A stretch of DNA of 64,000 bases. Source: Anaerotruncus colihominis (lineage in GTDB: Bacteria > Bacillota > Clostridia > Oscillospirales > Ruminococcaceae). Of the stretch, positions 9,466-18,608 are shown piece after piece. The stretch spans positions 62,001 through 126,000 of the forward strand of contig NZ_VIQT01000006.1 in the NCBI RefSeq assembly GCF_010206195.1, in the 5' to 3' direction. The notes below the pieces were generated by a model that was not told the DNA's origin, did no database searches, and saw only the letters and a list, made by a program, of their open reading frames with translations. Position 1 is the stretch's first letter. Every line of letters starts with the position of its first letter. The position numbers were made by a program, and so were the translations under genes.

Positions 9466-10350
9466 ATGGAATTCTTCACACAGCAATTAGTTAACGGCAT
9501 TGCGCTTGGCAGTCTGTATGCGTTGACGGCAATCGGATATTCTCTGGTTTATGCTGTACTGGAGCTTATCAATTTCACCCACGGCACGATGTACATGGTG
9601 GGCGCTTACCTGTTCTATGTATTTGCAAGCCTGTGCCAAATCCCATTTTTGCCCGCCTTTATCCTGTCTATCTTTTTGACCGGCTGCCTTGGATATCTGA
9701 TTGAACGATATACGCTGCGGCCGCTTCGCAAAAAAAATCTGCCCAAGTTTACAGCTCTGATCTGTACCATCGGCGTATCCATTGTCATTCAAAACGTCAT
9801 GCTGCTTTTTCTCGGCAGCGAAACCCGGCAGTTCCCCACGCTTTTTGATGGAAAATATATCACGGTTGCCACCGCCAATATTTCCTATATCCAGTTGTTC
9901 GTGATCGCGATGTCCATACTGCTGATGGCGGGTCTCACCCTTTTCATTAAAAGATCGAAAATTGGCATGGCGATGCGCGCCACCGCGCAGAATTCCGAGG
10001 CTACGGAACTGATGGGAATTCCTGTGGACCGCGTTGTGGGGCTCACCTTTTTCTTCGGCGCTGTGCTTGCTGCGGTATCCGGTATTTTCGCCTGTATGAT
10101 TTTCCGCAGCGTCAATCTTTCAATCGGCGTGACGACCGGCAACAAAACGTTCGCGGCAACTGTGCTCGGCGGCATCGGCGAGCTGCGCGGCGCTGTTTTG
10201 GGCGGCCTGCTGATCGGCGTCGTCGAAACGTTCACCGCCGGATATATCAGTTCAAGTATGCGCGATATCGCTGCTTTTGTCGTATTGGTCATTGTGCTGA
10301 TCTTCCGCCCTTGCGGCCTACTGGGCAAGCCGGTACAAAAGAAGGTGTAG
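9466..10350 (+). CDS. livH: Branched-chain amino-acid-type ABC transporter permease LivH
   Basis: A 294-residue inner-membrane permease with about eight hydrophobic segments. The signature NGIALGSLYALTAIGYSLVYAVLELINFTHG start and the GGIGELRGAVLGGLLIG loop are typical of LivH. It forms a heterodimeric channel with the product of the next gene. It lies 32 bases after the UroD-like gene in the same operon. Liv-type importers carry branched-chain amino acids but also urea, amides and aromatic acids, so the name states the family and not the substrate. Confidence 0.93.
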   Translation: MEFFTQQLVNGIALGSLYALTAIGYSLVYAVLELINFTHGTMYMVGAYLFYVFASLCQIPFLPAFILSIFLTGCLGYLIERYTLRPLRKKNLPKFTALICTIGVSIVIQNVMLLFLGSETRQFPTLFDGKYITVATANISYIQLFVIAMSILLMAGLTLFIKRSKIGMAMRATAQNSEATELMGIPVDRVVGLTFFFGAVLAAVSGIFACMIFRSVNLSIGVTTGNKTFAATVLGGIGELRGAVLGGLLIGVVETFTAGYISSSMRDIAAFVVLVIVLIFRPCGLLGKPVQKKV

Positions 10351-10356
10351 GTGTAT

Positions 10357-11331
10357 ATGATGAAAAAGCTGAAAACACTGCCTCCAAAAATTCATGCCGC
10401 CCTGGTGGGACTGCTGTTGGCCGCGCTCTTTCTGTTTCCTCTGCTGGGATTCAGCCAATACGTCTACCGTGTATGCGTCATCAGCGTGCTGTACGCGATT
10501 CTGGCCATGTCTTTGAATTTAATCGCCGGAGTCGCCGGACAGATATCCCTGGGGCATATCGCTTTCTATGGAATCGGCGCTTATACTTCAGCGCTGCTGT
10601 GCGTAAACCTTGGCGTATCCGTATGGCTGGGAATTCTGGCGGCGTTCCTTATTTCCATGCTTTTTGGCCTGTTGATTGCCATCCCCACGCTCAAGCTCTC
10701 CGGCGGATATTTGGCTATCCTCACCATGAGCTTTGCTGAAATCATCCGCCTGATTCTTTTAAACTGGACGGATGTGACACGCGGACCAATGGGGATTCTC
10801 AATATCCCCAAACCTAAGCTGTTCGGTTATACCATCAAAAGCAGCGCGGCGTTTCTCTATCTGGTCATCATCATTGCCATTGTGGTGTATATCGCCCTGC
10901 GCAATCTGATCCGCTCCAAGTTTGGACGCAACCTCAAGGCGCTGCGCGATGATGAAATCTCATCTGAATCCATGGGGATCAATGTCTACCGCCATAAAGT
11001 GATTGCTTTTGTTATTTCCACCGGCATTGCCGGCATCGCCGGCGCGCTGTATGCAAGCTATATGGAATTTATCGATCCCACAAGCTTTATCAGCGATGAA
11101 TCCACCGTCATTCTGAGCATGGTTGTGCTTGGCGGCATGGGCAATATGAACGGTTCTATTATTGCCGCCATACTTTTAACGGTGCTGCCGGAGGCGCTGC
11201 GCTCGTTCTCCGACTACCGCATGTTGGTATACGGCGTCGTGCTTGTCGTCATGATGCTGTTGAAAATCACTGATTGGGGCGCTGTGAAACGCGCGCTGAA
11301 AACCGCTGTTACCTTCAAAAGGGAACGCTGA
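10357..11331 (+). CDS. livM: Branched-chain amino-acid-type ABC transporter permease LivM
   Basis: A 324-residue membrane permease with nine or so hydrophobic segments and the LivM hallmarks LNLIAGVAGQISLGHIAFYGIGAY and VVLGGMGNMNGSIIAA. I take ATG 10357, ten bases after GAAGGTG; a GTG at 10351 directly after the livH stop is the alternative. It is the second half of the transport channel. It is flanked by livH (6-base gap) and livG (14-base gap). Confidence 0.93.
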   Translation: MMKKLKTLPPKIHAALVGLLLAALFLFPLLGFSQYVYRVCVISVLYAILAMSLNLIAGVAGQISLGHIAFYGIGAYTSALLCVNLGVSVWLGILAAFLISMLFGLLIAIPTLKLSGGYLAILTMSFAEIIRLILLNWTDVTRGPMGILNIPKPKLFGYTIKSSAAFLYLVIIIAIVVYIALRNLIRSKFGRNLKALRDDEISSESMGINVYRHKVIAFVISTGIAGIAGALYASYMEFIDPTSFISDESTVILSMVVLGGMGNMNGSIIAAILLTVLPEALRSFSDYRMLVYGVVLVVMMLLKITDWGAVKRALKTAVTFKRER

Positions 11332-11345
11332 AAGGAGCGATGAAA

Positions 11346-12134
11346 ATGGACCTGCTGGAAGTTAAGGATCTATCAATCTCCTTTGGCGGACTCAAGGCGG
11401 TACAGGATGTTTCCTTCAGCGTGCCCAAAGGCAGGATTGTCAGCGTCATTGGTCCCAACGGAGCGGGAAAAACGACGATCTTTAATATGCTGACGGGCTT
11501 TTATCTGCCGAACGCCGGCAGCATCAAACTGGACGGCGTGGAGATGGTAGGCAAAAAATCATACGAATTCATCGGCTGCGGTATCGCGCGTACCTTCCAG
11601 AATATACGTCTGTATGCCCAGATGAGCGTATTGGAAAATGTGCTGATCGGTTATCAGTGCCGTCTGGAACAGAATCTGTGGGACGGCCTGTTCAATACCC
11701 CAAGGAAAAAACGCACAGAGGCCGAGGCGCTAAAAAAAGCGCGCGCGGCGCTCGAGGAAATCAATCTGTTGCAGTATGAAAACGAGCTGTGCGTCAACCT
11801 CCCCTATGGAAAACAAAAGGTTCTGGAAATCGCCCGTGCTCTCATGAGCGATCCAAAGCTTCTTTTCCTGGACGAGCCTGCGGCGGGCCTGAATCCACAG
11901 GAGACGCAGGAGCTAAGCACGTATATCCAGAGCCTTACCCAAAAGGGCTTTACCATTGTATTGATTGAACACGACCTGCGGCTCGTGATGGGGATTTCGG
12001 ATTATGTAAACGTTATCGATCACGGCGTCAAAATCGCTGAAGGCACCCCGGCTCAGGTGCAAAAGGACCCGGAGGTCATCACGGCTTATATCGGCAAGGG
12101 AGGTGTGCGTCGCGATGCTGCTGGAGATCAGTAA
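11346..12134 (+). CDS. livG: ABC transporter ATPase LivG
   Basis: A 262-residue cytoplasmic ATPase. Walker A GPNGAGKTT, LivG-type Q-loop region FQNIRLY, ABC-signature position changed to LPYGKQK, Walker B LLFLDEPAAGLNP and switch His in IEHDLRLV. Start chosen at ATG 11346 (AAAGGAG about 9 bases upstream); the frame is open further upstream but within livM. It overlaps livF by 20 bases, so the two ATPases are translated together. Confidence 0.94.
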   Translation: MDLLEVKDLSISFGGLKAVQDVSFSVPKGRIVSVIGPNGAGKTTIFNMLTGFYLPNAGSIKLDGVEMVGKKSYEFIGCGIARTFQNIRLYAQMSVLENVLIGYQCRLEQNLWDGLFNTPRKKRTEAEALKKARAALEEINLLQYENELCVNLPYGKQKVLEIARALMSDPKLLFLDEPAAGLNPQETQELSTYIQSLTQKGFTIVLIEHDLRLVMGISDYVNVIDHGVKIAEGTPAQVQKDPEVITAYIGKGGVRRDAAGDQ

Positions 12135-12825
12135 ACTGAACACGTTTTACGGCCACCTCCATGCGCTGTGGGATGTGGATATGAAGGTCAAAAAGGGCAA
12201 TATCGTGGCTCTGATCGGTTCCAACGGCGCAGGAAAATCCACCCTGCTCAAATCCATCGCAGGCACTGTGCGTCCGCGCAGTGGACAGATTCTTTACAAC
12301 GGCGAGAACCTGTGCGGTCTGCCCGCGAACAAAATCGTATGCCGCGGTGTCACGCTCTCTCCGGAGGGCCGGCAGATTTTCCCAAGAATGACCATTCAGG
12401 AGAACCTGCTGATGGGCGGCTACACCCGCAAAAAGGAAACGCTGGCCGCTTCCTTTGAACGCGCGTTCGAGCTGTTCCCCATTCTAAAGGAACGCATCAA
12501 TCAACAGGCGGGCACCCTTTCCGGCGGCGAACAGCAAATGCTTGCAATCGGCCGGGCGTTAATGAGCGCCCCTGACATGCTGATGCTCGATGAGCCGTCC
12601 CTGGGGCTTTCGCCCATTTTAACGGAAACCATCTTCCAGCTGATCGCCGAGATCAAAAAGCAGGGCGTCACCATCTTATTGATTGAACAGAACGCTTTTG
12701 GCGCGCTGTCCATTGCCGATTATGGCTATGTGCTGGAGAATGGGAAAATTACACTGGAAGGTACAGGCGCGGACCTTTTGAACAACGAGCAGGTCTATGC
12801 GTCCTATCTTGGCGGCAACGCCTGA
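12115..12825 (+). CDS. livF: ABC transporter ATPase LivF
   Basis: A 236-residue ATPase partner of LivG. Walker A GSNGAGKST, signature LSGGEQQ, Walker B MLMLDEPSLGLSP, switch His replaced by Gln (LIEQNAF), as is usual for LivF. ATG 12115 has AGGGAGGT ten bases upstream inside the end of livG; a GTG at 12103 falls in the ribosome site and is less likely. Confidence 0.94.
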   Translation: MLLEISKLNTFYGHLHALWDVDMKVKKGNIVALIGSNGAGKSTLLKSIAGTVRPRSGQILYNGENLCGLPANKIVCRGVTLSPEGRQIFPRMTIQENLLMGGYTRKKETLAASFERAFELFPILKERINQQAGTLSGGEQQMLAIGRALMSAPDMLMLDEPSLGLSPILTETIFQLIAEIKKQGVTILLIEQNAFGALSIADYGYVLENGKITLEGTGADLLNNEQVYASYLGGNA

Positions 12826-12871
12826 ACAGTCAATTCGGCGCTTACGCGCCTGATTTTGAAAGGAGCAGATT

Positions 12872-14104
12872 ATGAAAAGAGCATTTTGTTTCGCAATGGC
12901 ACTCACAATGACCACCGCGTTGCTGGCCGGCTGCGGCAGCAGCGGCGACGCCGGCGCAGGAACGGCACCAAGCGCCGCGGGCGGCGGCGCTTCCACAGGC
13001 GCCGCGGCGGCCTCCTCCAGCGCCCCCGCGAATGCAGCGCAGACAGAGGGCGGCACATATTACATAGCGTGCGGCGCTCCGTTCACCGGCGACGATGCCC
13101 AGTATGGAAACTTCTTCAAGAAAGCGCTCGACATGAAAATGAACGAGATCAATGAATCCGGCGGAATCAACGGCAAGATGATCCAGATCGATTATTTTGA
13201 CGACAAGAGCACGCCCAAGGAAGCGTCGAACATCGCGCAGATGGTAACATCCGACTCAAAATACATTGCTGAAATCGGCAGTTACAACAGCACGTGCGTT
13301 CTGGCGGGCGCTCCCATCTATCAGGACGCCGGCATGGTGCAGATGGCTCCTACCGCCGGACATCCCGACATCACAACAGCCAACGACCATCTATTCCGTC
13401 TGCAAAACTCAAACGATGTGGAATACACCTGGCTGGCCGATGTGGCCGTGAACAAGCTCGGTGAGAAAAAGATCGCGATCGTACACCTTGAAAATGATTC
13501 CGGTATCGTGTTAAGCCAGATTCTCAACGAACAAATCCCCGCGATGGGCGGCGAGGTTGTTCTGACGGAAAGCTATGTGCAGGGCCAGGTAAGCGATTTC
13601 TCCTCTATCCTCACAAAGCTGAAAGCCGCCGCGCCTGAACTGATCATCTGTGTCACAAGCTATAATGACATGGGCACCATGCTTCAGCAGGCCAAGCAGA
13701 TTGATTTGGGAGATGTGAAGTGGGTTTCCAGCGGCATGATCTATTCGGATGATTTTCTGAAACTGGCCGGCGACGCGGGCGAAGGCGTTTATTCAATGAC
13801 CATTTTCTTCGCGGATAATCCGGACGAGCGCATCGCCGCCTTTACGGAAAAATACCGCTCGCTGTACAATGAAAACCCCAACTATTTCGCGACCAATGCT
13901 TACGAGTCGCTCGCTATGATCGAAGCGGCGCTGAAAAACGGCGCTGACGACCGCGCCTCCCTTTATGATGAACTGCTCAAAATCAAGGAGTGGGACGGCG
14001 AAACAGGCTACGCTACCTTTGACGACAACCGCATGGTAAACCGCGGTATGACGGTTATCAAGGTTGAAAACGGCAAGTGGGTCGTCGCCCCCGAAAACAA
14101 TTAG
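12872..14104 (+). CDS. Periplasmic-type substrate-binding lipoprotein (LivK/LivJ family)
   Basis: A 410-residue binding protein of the type I fold (Peripla_BP_6). A lipoprotein signal with cysteine in LLAGCGSS at about residue 22 anchors it on the outer face of the membrane. An Ala/Ser/Gly linker follows, then the ligand domain (APFTGDDAQYGNFFKKALDMKMNEINESGGING). It delivers substrate to LivHMGF. The hairpin after its stop probably protects this high-demand transcript. The ligand is not predictable from sequence. Confidence 0.92.
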   Translation: MKRAFCFAMALTMTTALLAGCGSSGDAGAGTAPSAAGGGASTGAAAASSSAPANAAQTEGGTYYIACGAPFTGDDAQYGNFFKKALDMKMNEINESGGINGKMIQIDYFDDKSTPKEASNIAQMVTSDSKYIAEIGSYNSTCVLAGAPIYQDAGMVQMAPTAGHPDITTANDHLFRLQNSNDVEYTWLADVAVNKLGEKKIAIVHLENDSGIVLSQILNEQIPAMGGEVVLTESYVQGQVSDFSSILTKLKAAAPELIICVTSYNDMGTMLQQAKQIDLGDVKWVSSGMIYSDDFLKLAGDAGEGVYSMTIFFADNPDERIAAFTEKYRSLYNENPNYFATNAYESLAMIEAALKNGADDRASLYDELLKIKEWDGETGYATFDDNRMVNRGMTVIKVENGKWVVAPENN

Positions 14105-14116
14105 TAAACAACAGGA

Positions 14117-14157
14117 GGCCGGATACCGCGGCGTAAATTTTGCCGCGGTATCCGGCC
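14117..14157 (+). other. Intercistronic hairpin after the binding-protein gene
   Basis: A 16-bp perfect GC-rich stem (14117-14132 with 14142-14157), 9-base loop and no T-run. This position and form fit an mRNA-stabilising or partial-termination element that raises the level of the binding protein relative to downstream genes. Confidence 0.6.
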
Positions 14158-14181
14158 ACAAAAGAAAAGAGGAAGTATCTT

Positions 14182-14940
14182 ATGATGTTTGATCTTACCG
14201 GCCGCAAGGCAATCGTCACCGGTGGCAATCGCGGACTCGGCCGCGCTATTGCCGAAGCCTATCACGAACAGGGAGCTGAAATTGTTATCATCTCTACGAC
14301 GGACGCCTGCAAGCGGGCGGCTTCGGAGATCGCCGCGGACGGCGGCGCGCCGGCGCACGGCGTCGTCTGCGACCTGTCTGACCGTGAAAGCCTCCGCCAG
14401 GGATTTGACGAGGCTCTGAAGCTGTTGGGCGGACGGCTGGATATCCTGTTCAACAACGCGGGCATCAACCGCAACCATAAATCGCAGGACTTCCCGCTTG
14501 AGGATTGGGACGTCATCCGCAAGATTAACTACGACGCGGTGTTTCTGATGAGCCAGCTCGCCGCCAAGGTCATGATGGAACAAAAATACGGCCGCATCAT
14601 CAATATGGCCTCCCTTTTGAGTATCATTGGCGGCCGCATGTCTCTTGGCTACGCGGCGGCGAAGGGCGGCGTTGTGCAGATGACCAAAGCGATGTCCAAT
14701 GATTGGGCGCCCTATGGCATTACGGTCAACTGCATCGCCCCGGGTTATATGAATACCGACATGAACAAGGACTACTGTGCCGACTTGTCCCGCAGCGGCC
14801 ATCTGCTGGCCCGTATTCCCGTGGGGCGGTGGGGCGTTGAACGCGATCTGCGCGCCGCGAGCGTATTTCTGGCCTCTGAAGAGGCTGATTACGTGACCGG
14901 AATCCTTCTGCCTGTGGACGGCGGTTTCCTTGCCTGGTAA
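14182..14940 (+). CDS. Short-chain dehydrogenase/reductase
   Basis: A 252-residue NAD(P)-dependent oxidoreductase of the classical SDR family. Cofactor motif TGGNRGLG (residues 13-20), NNAG (91-94) and catalytic Asn115, Ser144, Tyr157, Lys161 are all present. The overall pattern resembles gluconate 5-dehydrogenase or 3-oxoacyl-ACP reductase relatives, many of which act on sugar acids or polyols. ATG 14182 (followed by another ATG) has GAGGA 8 bases upstream. Its place between the importer and the UPF0303 gene suggests a catabolic step on the imported compound. Confidence 0.9.
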   Translation: MMFDLTGRKAIVTGGNRGLGRAIAEAYHEQGAEIVIISTTDACKRAASEIAADGGAPAHGVVCDLSDRESLRQGFDEALKLLGGRLDILFNNAGINRNHKSQDFPLEDWDVIRKINYDAVFLMSQLAAKVMMEQKYGRIINMASLLSIIGGRMSLGYAAAKGGVVQMTKAMSNDWAPYGITVNCIAPGYMNTDMNKDYCADLSRSGHLLARIPVGRWGVERDLRAASVFLASEEADYVTGILLPVDGGFLAW

Positions 14941-14946
14941 CGCCAT

Positions 14947-15444
14947 ATGTACACGGACGAAACATTACGTGTCCTGCGCGCGCAGGAGCGGGAGCTTGTG
15001 TTTGAAGCATTTGACGCGGCGGACGCCTGGGGGATCGCCGCGCTGCTGATTGAAGCGGCGAAGAAGGAGCCTAAGCCCATCGCCATGCAGGCTGTTTTGG
15101 ATGGATTTGATATCCTGCGTTATTTTATGCCGGGTACTGGCGCAAAGAATGCATTTTGGATGACCAAGAAATACAACACGGTATGCAAAGCCGGCGTTTC
15201 CTCACTGACCGCCGCTGTGGAGAAGGCACTTTCACAGTGTACACCAGCCGATTGGCAGTGCGACGAAGACCAGTACGCCCTGTGCGGCGGCGGCTTTCCA
15301 ATTCGCATCCGCAGCCAGGGAATCGTTGGCGTATACTGTATATCAGGGCTGCCGCATCTGGATGATCACCGCGTGCTGACAACTGCATTGGCACAGTATT
15401 TGGGAAAGCCCTCCCGCATTGTGCCTGTGGAGGCGGAGCTGTGA
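14947..15444 (+). CDS. UPF0303 / GlcG-HbpS-like protein
   Basis: A 165-residue protein of the UPF0303 family, with the typical N-terminal alpha/beta region (ELVFEAFDAADAWGIAALLIEAA), PGTGAKNAFWMTKKYNTV and a C-terminal GGGFPIR...GVYCISGLPHLDDH. Relatives of this fold bind haem or small ligands and are often found in catabolic operons, but no reaction is established. It starts 6 bases after the SDR stop and overlaps the next gene by 4 bases. Confidence 0.8.
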   Translation: MYTDETLRVLRAQERELVFEAFDAADAWGIAALLIEAAKKEPKPIAMQAVLDGFDILRYFMPGTGAKNAFWMTKKYNTVCKAGVSSLTAAVEKALSQCTPADWQCDEDQYALCGGGFPIRIRSQGIVGVYCISGLPHLDDHRVLTTALAQYLGKPSRIVPVEAEL

Positions 15445-16328
15445 AAAGAGCATTGGCTTATGCGCTTGGCAGCACCATTGTATGGGGTTGCCTGCCCTTA
15501 TTCTGGCGCGCCCTGTCCGAACTCCCCCCTCTGTACATTCTTTCAAGCCGCATCCTCTGGGCCACGCTGTTTTCCGGTGTTCTCATCCTCGCAACGGGCC
15601 GTTGGCCGCAGGTACGGGCGTTGCTGCGTGATAAGCATTCCCTGTTCAAAAGCGCCGCTGCCGGATGGATGATCGCCGCTAACTGGCTTTTAGGCATCAT
15701 CGCGGTCAACAGCGGCCGCACGCTTGATTCCACCATGGGTTCCTTTCTCAATTCACTTACCTGCTGCCTGGCCGCCTATCTGTTCTTTCATGAACACCCC
15801 AATCGGGTTCAAGCGGTGGGCATTGCGGTAGCGGGAACCGGCGTTCTGTGGATGACGGTATACTATGGGCAGGTTCCATGGATCGCGCTGTTTTTAGCTG
15901 GTACCTTTGGTATCTACAGCACCTGCAAAAAGGCTCTTGGCCTGGATGCGCTTGTAGCGCTGTTTATTGAGGGAGCGGCTGTGCTGCCGCTCTGTCTGCC
16001 CTTTGTACTCATTTCTGAGATACGGGATACAGGCGCTTTGGCTTTGTTGCCGGCGGTCCGGCTCTGGCTGGTGCCGGCCATTGGGATCGTGACGGGGCTT
16101 CCGCTTGTACTGTATGCCAAAAGCCTCCAGATTCTCCCCTTGGGGCTGGCTGGTTTTTTGCAGTATATCACCTCCTTAATTTCTTTTCTGATCGCGCTGG
16201 CCGTCTTTCATGAACGTTTTTCCGCGGCCTATCTCGCTGGATATGGATTCATATGGGCCGCATTGATTATTTTTTCTTTGGGTAGCCTACATAGAAATTC
16301 GTCCGGAAACGCGCCGTCCTCCACATAA
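15441..16328 (+). CDS. RarD-like EamA/DMT-family permease
   Basis: A 295-residue inner-membrane protein with ten hydrophobic segments in two EamA repeats. The start (YALGSTIVWGCLPLFWRAL) and PPLYILSSRILWATLF match RarD. GTG 15441 overlaps the preceding stop (GTGA) and has GGAGG 7 bases upstream. The substrate is unknown; in this operon it could export a by-product or serve as a second uptake route. It is the last gene before a hairpin. Confidence 0.85.
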   Translation: MKRALAYALGSTIVWGCLPLFWRALSELPPLYILSSRILWATLFSGVLILATGRWPQVRALLRDKHSLFKSAAAGWMIAANWLLGIIAVNSGRTLDSTMGSFLNSLTCCLAAYLFFHEHPNRVQAVGIAVAGTGVLWMTVYYGQVPWIALFLAGTFGIYSTCKKALGLDALVALFIEGAAVLPLCLPFVLISEIRDTGALALLPAVRLWLVPAIGIVTGLPLVLYAKSLQILPLGLAGFLQYITSLISFLIALAVFHERFSAAYLAGYGFIWAALIIFSLGSLHRNSSGNAPSST

Positions 16329-16348
16329 GCCATCCAAGCAGCTTTAAT

Positions 16349-16398
16349 GCCTGTTTGAAAAATCAAAATTTCCGTCTTTTTCTATTTTCAAACAAGCC
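16349..16398. repeat. Dispersed repeat family A, short complete copy
   Basis: A 50-base element with inverted ends: GCCTGTTTGAAAA at the left and TTTTCAAACAAGC at the right. Its interior matches the partial copy at 3597-3634. It folds into a hairpin and may end the upstream operon. Confidence 0.6.
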
Positions 16399-16409
16399 CT
16401 GACCCAATC

Positions 16410-16445
16410 ATAAGAGCGGAGCGTTTTTAAACGCTCCGCTCTTAT
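16410..16445. terminator. 17-bp hairpin between convergent genes
   Basis: ATAAGAGCGGAGCGTTT (16410-16426) pairs with 16429-16445. It lies between the convergent RarD gene and histidine kinase gene. Only a short T-run is visible, so its termination strength is uncertain. Confidence 0.65.
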
Positions 16446-16565
16446 CTGTCAAAGGGAATTCCACCATATTTCCTCACAGTGATTGCATCCTTGCACAGGA
16501 AACTGATGCCGTTTTCCAGTGCAAGATGAAAATGGACAGGACATATCTTCAACAGGCAGGCTTTG

Positions 16566-18578
16566 CTATGGCTGATTCAAAACGCCATTTGTTTGGAAAA
16601 ACAGAGGCAGCCTCACCGTAAAGACGCTGCCGTTTCCATATTCCGATTCCGCCGAGATATCGCCTGCATGTTCCAGAACAAAGGACTTCGCCAGATACAG
16701 ACCGTATCCGGAACCGCCGTCCCCGCTGCGGGTGCTGAAAAACCGGTCAAAAATCCGCGGCAGATTCTCTGCGGGTATTCCCATCCCGTTGTCGGAAATT
16801 TTCAGGACAGCCCATTTGTTTTGTGTTATGAGGGAGATTGTGATTTTTCCGCCAATTGACACAAAACTTAATGCGTTATACACAAGATTCTGCAGCACCC
16901 TGTCAAGCCGTTCCCGATCCGCTTGAATCATACATGGTTTTTCGGGCAGCTGAAGGATCAAGTCAATACCCGAAGCTTCAACATCCGGAAGATTGCGTTT
17001 ATAAAACGCTTCAACAATTTCGCGCAGATCAACCGGCTCCATCTGGAGCGGCCGTGCGTCTTCATAAGCAAAGGTTTGCAGCTCCCCCAGCCGTTCCTGC
17101 ATCTCGCTGGATTTGCGTTGGATCATCTTCAAATAATCGGCGGTTTCTTCGTCAAGCCCGACTCCGCTCTTTTTAATCGCCTGTGTATAAAGCTGAAGCA
17201 GCGTGATCGGCGCTTTCAGATCATGTGCCGCTCCGGCGAGAAATTGTTTGCGATTTTCCAGTACAAGATTGAGGCTGCGTGTCTTTTCAGCCACTTCCTG
17301 TTGAAGGTTGTACCGGAGATATTTGTTTTCTTTTGCCATCCTGATGCTCTGCCGCACCATCACAACTGCAAAACACAGTACCAAAATAAAAGCGCCATAT
17401 TCATCCGGCCATGCGGCATAGGCGGGTTCATAGCTTTGCAGAGTAAACATCCGGGCAATCAAGCTTGTTGCATGAATCTCTACCGCAGCCAGCAGCCAGA
17501 TGAAATCTTTTCCTGCATTTTTTTGCCAAAGCACCATCCCCAAAGCTGCAAGCGATGCGCCCAGCTTATACCAAAAAACCAAGCTTCCATAAACCGAAAC
17601 AAACGCAGGTAAAGCCGGCAAAATCAGCAGAGGGAACACCGCCCCGGCAAGGACTGCATGAACCCCGACCCGACAGAAAAATCTGCTCTGCCATGTATCC
17701 GCCGTCCCGGTCAGATACGCAGTGATCTTCAGGATACACAGGATATTGAAAAAGGCCGCGACGTCTTCCAAAAAGTAGACTGCCCGAATTTGAGAAAAAC
17801 CGGCGGCAGAAAAAAAGACATGGCAGCTGCGCAGCGAAAAACTCAACGCGAGCATCCCCAACCATCGGTACAGGCGGCTGGAAGGCTCCTTTCGGCTTCC
17901 CGCCCATACCGCTAAAGAAAACAACGCAAGGCTTAGTGAAAACAGTGCAAAAACCCCATAAACCGAACCGCGCACAAACAGCATCCGATTTACCGCGTCA
18001 AGGCTTCCCACAGCAGGCGGATAATAAATCCCGCTGTAATAATGGGTGCGGTTGACTGTCTGTACAACAATTTCAATCTCATCCTCTATTGGAAGCGTCA
18101 CCATCCGCGCCTGTATGCGGGGACGATAAGGCGCGACATCCCCCGTTTGTAATATCAGTTTTCCATTGAGATAGACCCTGTAGGCGCTGAATACCTCTGG
18201 AAACACCAAGATCTGCTGCCTGGTGTCTTTGACCTTGAGCCTGATTCGATAGGTCGCTTCTCCATGCGGAGAAGCGTCCGAATGAAATGCGGAAAGGCTT
18301 GGATATTGTCCAATCCGTACCCGCACCGGCTTATATCCCCCTCCGGCGAGCTCATCGGGAGTGAGCAGCAGGTCAGGATAGAGTTCCCATCCATCCGTCA
18401 AAAAGAATGCGCAATCTCCAAAATCGGAGGAAAAAAATGCCGTCCCGTCTTGTAAAACCGGAAGATTTGCAGTATATTTATTATCGGCCTGATAGCATAT
18501 CCAAAACGCTGTGGCTGTAAGTATCAGAAACAGAATCACTCCGGCCGCCGTCTTGATCCGCTCTTTCCCCTGTATCAT
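16566..18578 (-). CDS. Membrane sensor histidine kinase with 7TM-type sensor
   Basis: A 670-residue sensor. One N-terminal helix (residues 10-30), an extracellular region of about 170 residues with a jelly-roll-like (7TMR-DISM extracellular) look, seven closely spaced helices (about 215-420), a coiled coil, then HisKA with His452 (AAHDLKAPI) and HATPase_c with N box LVYNAL, DNGMGIP, FDRFF and GSGYGLYLAK. It probably phosphorylates the response regulator at 20480-21172, the only regulator of that type nearby. It starts only 30 bases from the divergent surface-protein gene. The stimulus is unknown; DISM sensors often see carbohydrates. Confidence 0.9.
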   Translation of the reverse strand: MIQGKERIKTAAGVILFLILTATAFWICYQADNKYTANLPVLQDGTAFFSSDFGDCAFFLTDGWELYPDLLLTPDELAGGGYKPVRVRIGQYPSLSAFHSDASPHGEATYRIRLKVKDTRQQILVFPEVFSAYRVYLNGKLILQTGDVAPYRPRIQARMVTLPIEDEIEIVVQTVNRTHYYSGIYYPPAVGSLDAVNRMLFVRGSVYGVFALFSLSLALFSLAVWAGSRKEPSSRLYRWLGMLALSFSLRSCHVFFSAAGFSQIRAVYFLEDVAAFFNILCILKITAYLTGTADTWQSRFFCRVGVHAVLAGAVFPLLILPALPAFVSVYGSLVFWYKLGASLAALGMVLWQKNAGKDFIWLLAAVEIHATSLIARMFTLQSYEPAYAAWPDEYGAFILVLCFAVVMVRQSIRMAKENKYLRYNLQQEVAEKTRSLNLVLENRKQFLAGAAHDLKAPITLLQLYTQAIKKSGVGLDEETADYLKMIQRKSSEMQERLGELQTFAYEDARPLQMEPVDLREIVEAFYKRNLPDVEASGIDLILQLPEKPCMIQADRERLDRVLQNLVYNALSFVSIGGKITISLITQNKWAVLKISDNGMGIPAENLPRIFDRFFSTRSGDGGSGYGLYLAKSFVLEHAGDISAESEYGNGSVFTVRLPLFFQTNGVLNQP

Positions 18579-18608
18579 GCAGCACCTCTTTCTGAAAGGA
18601 TTTGACCT

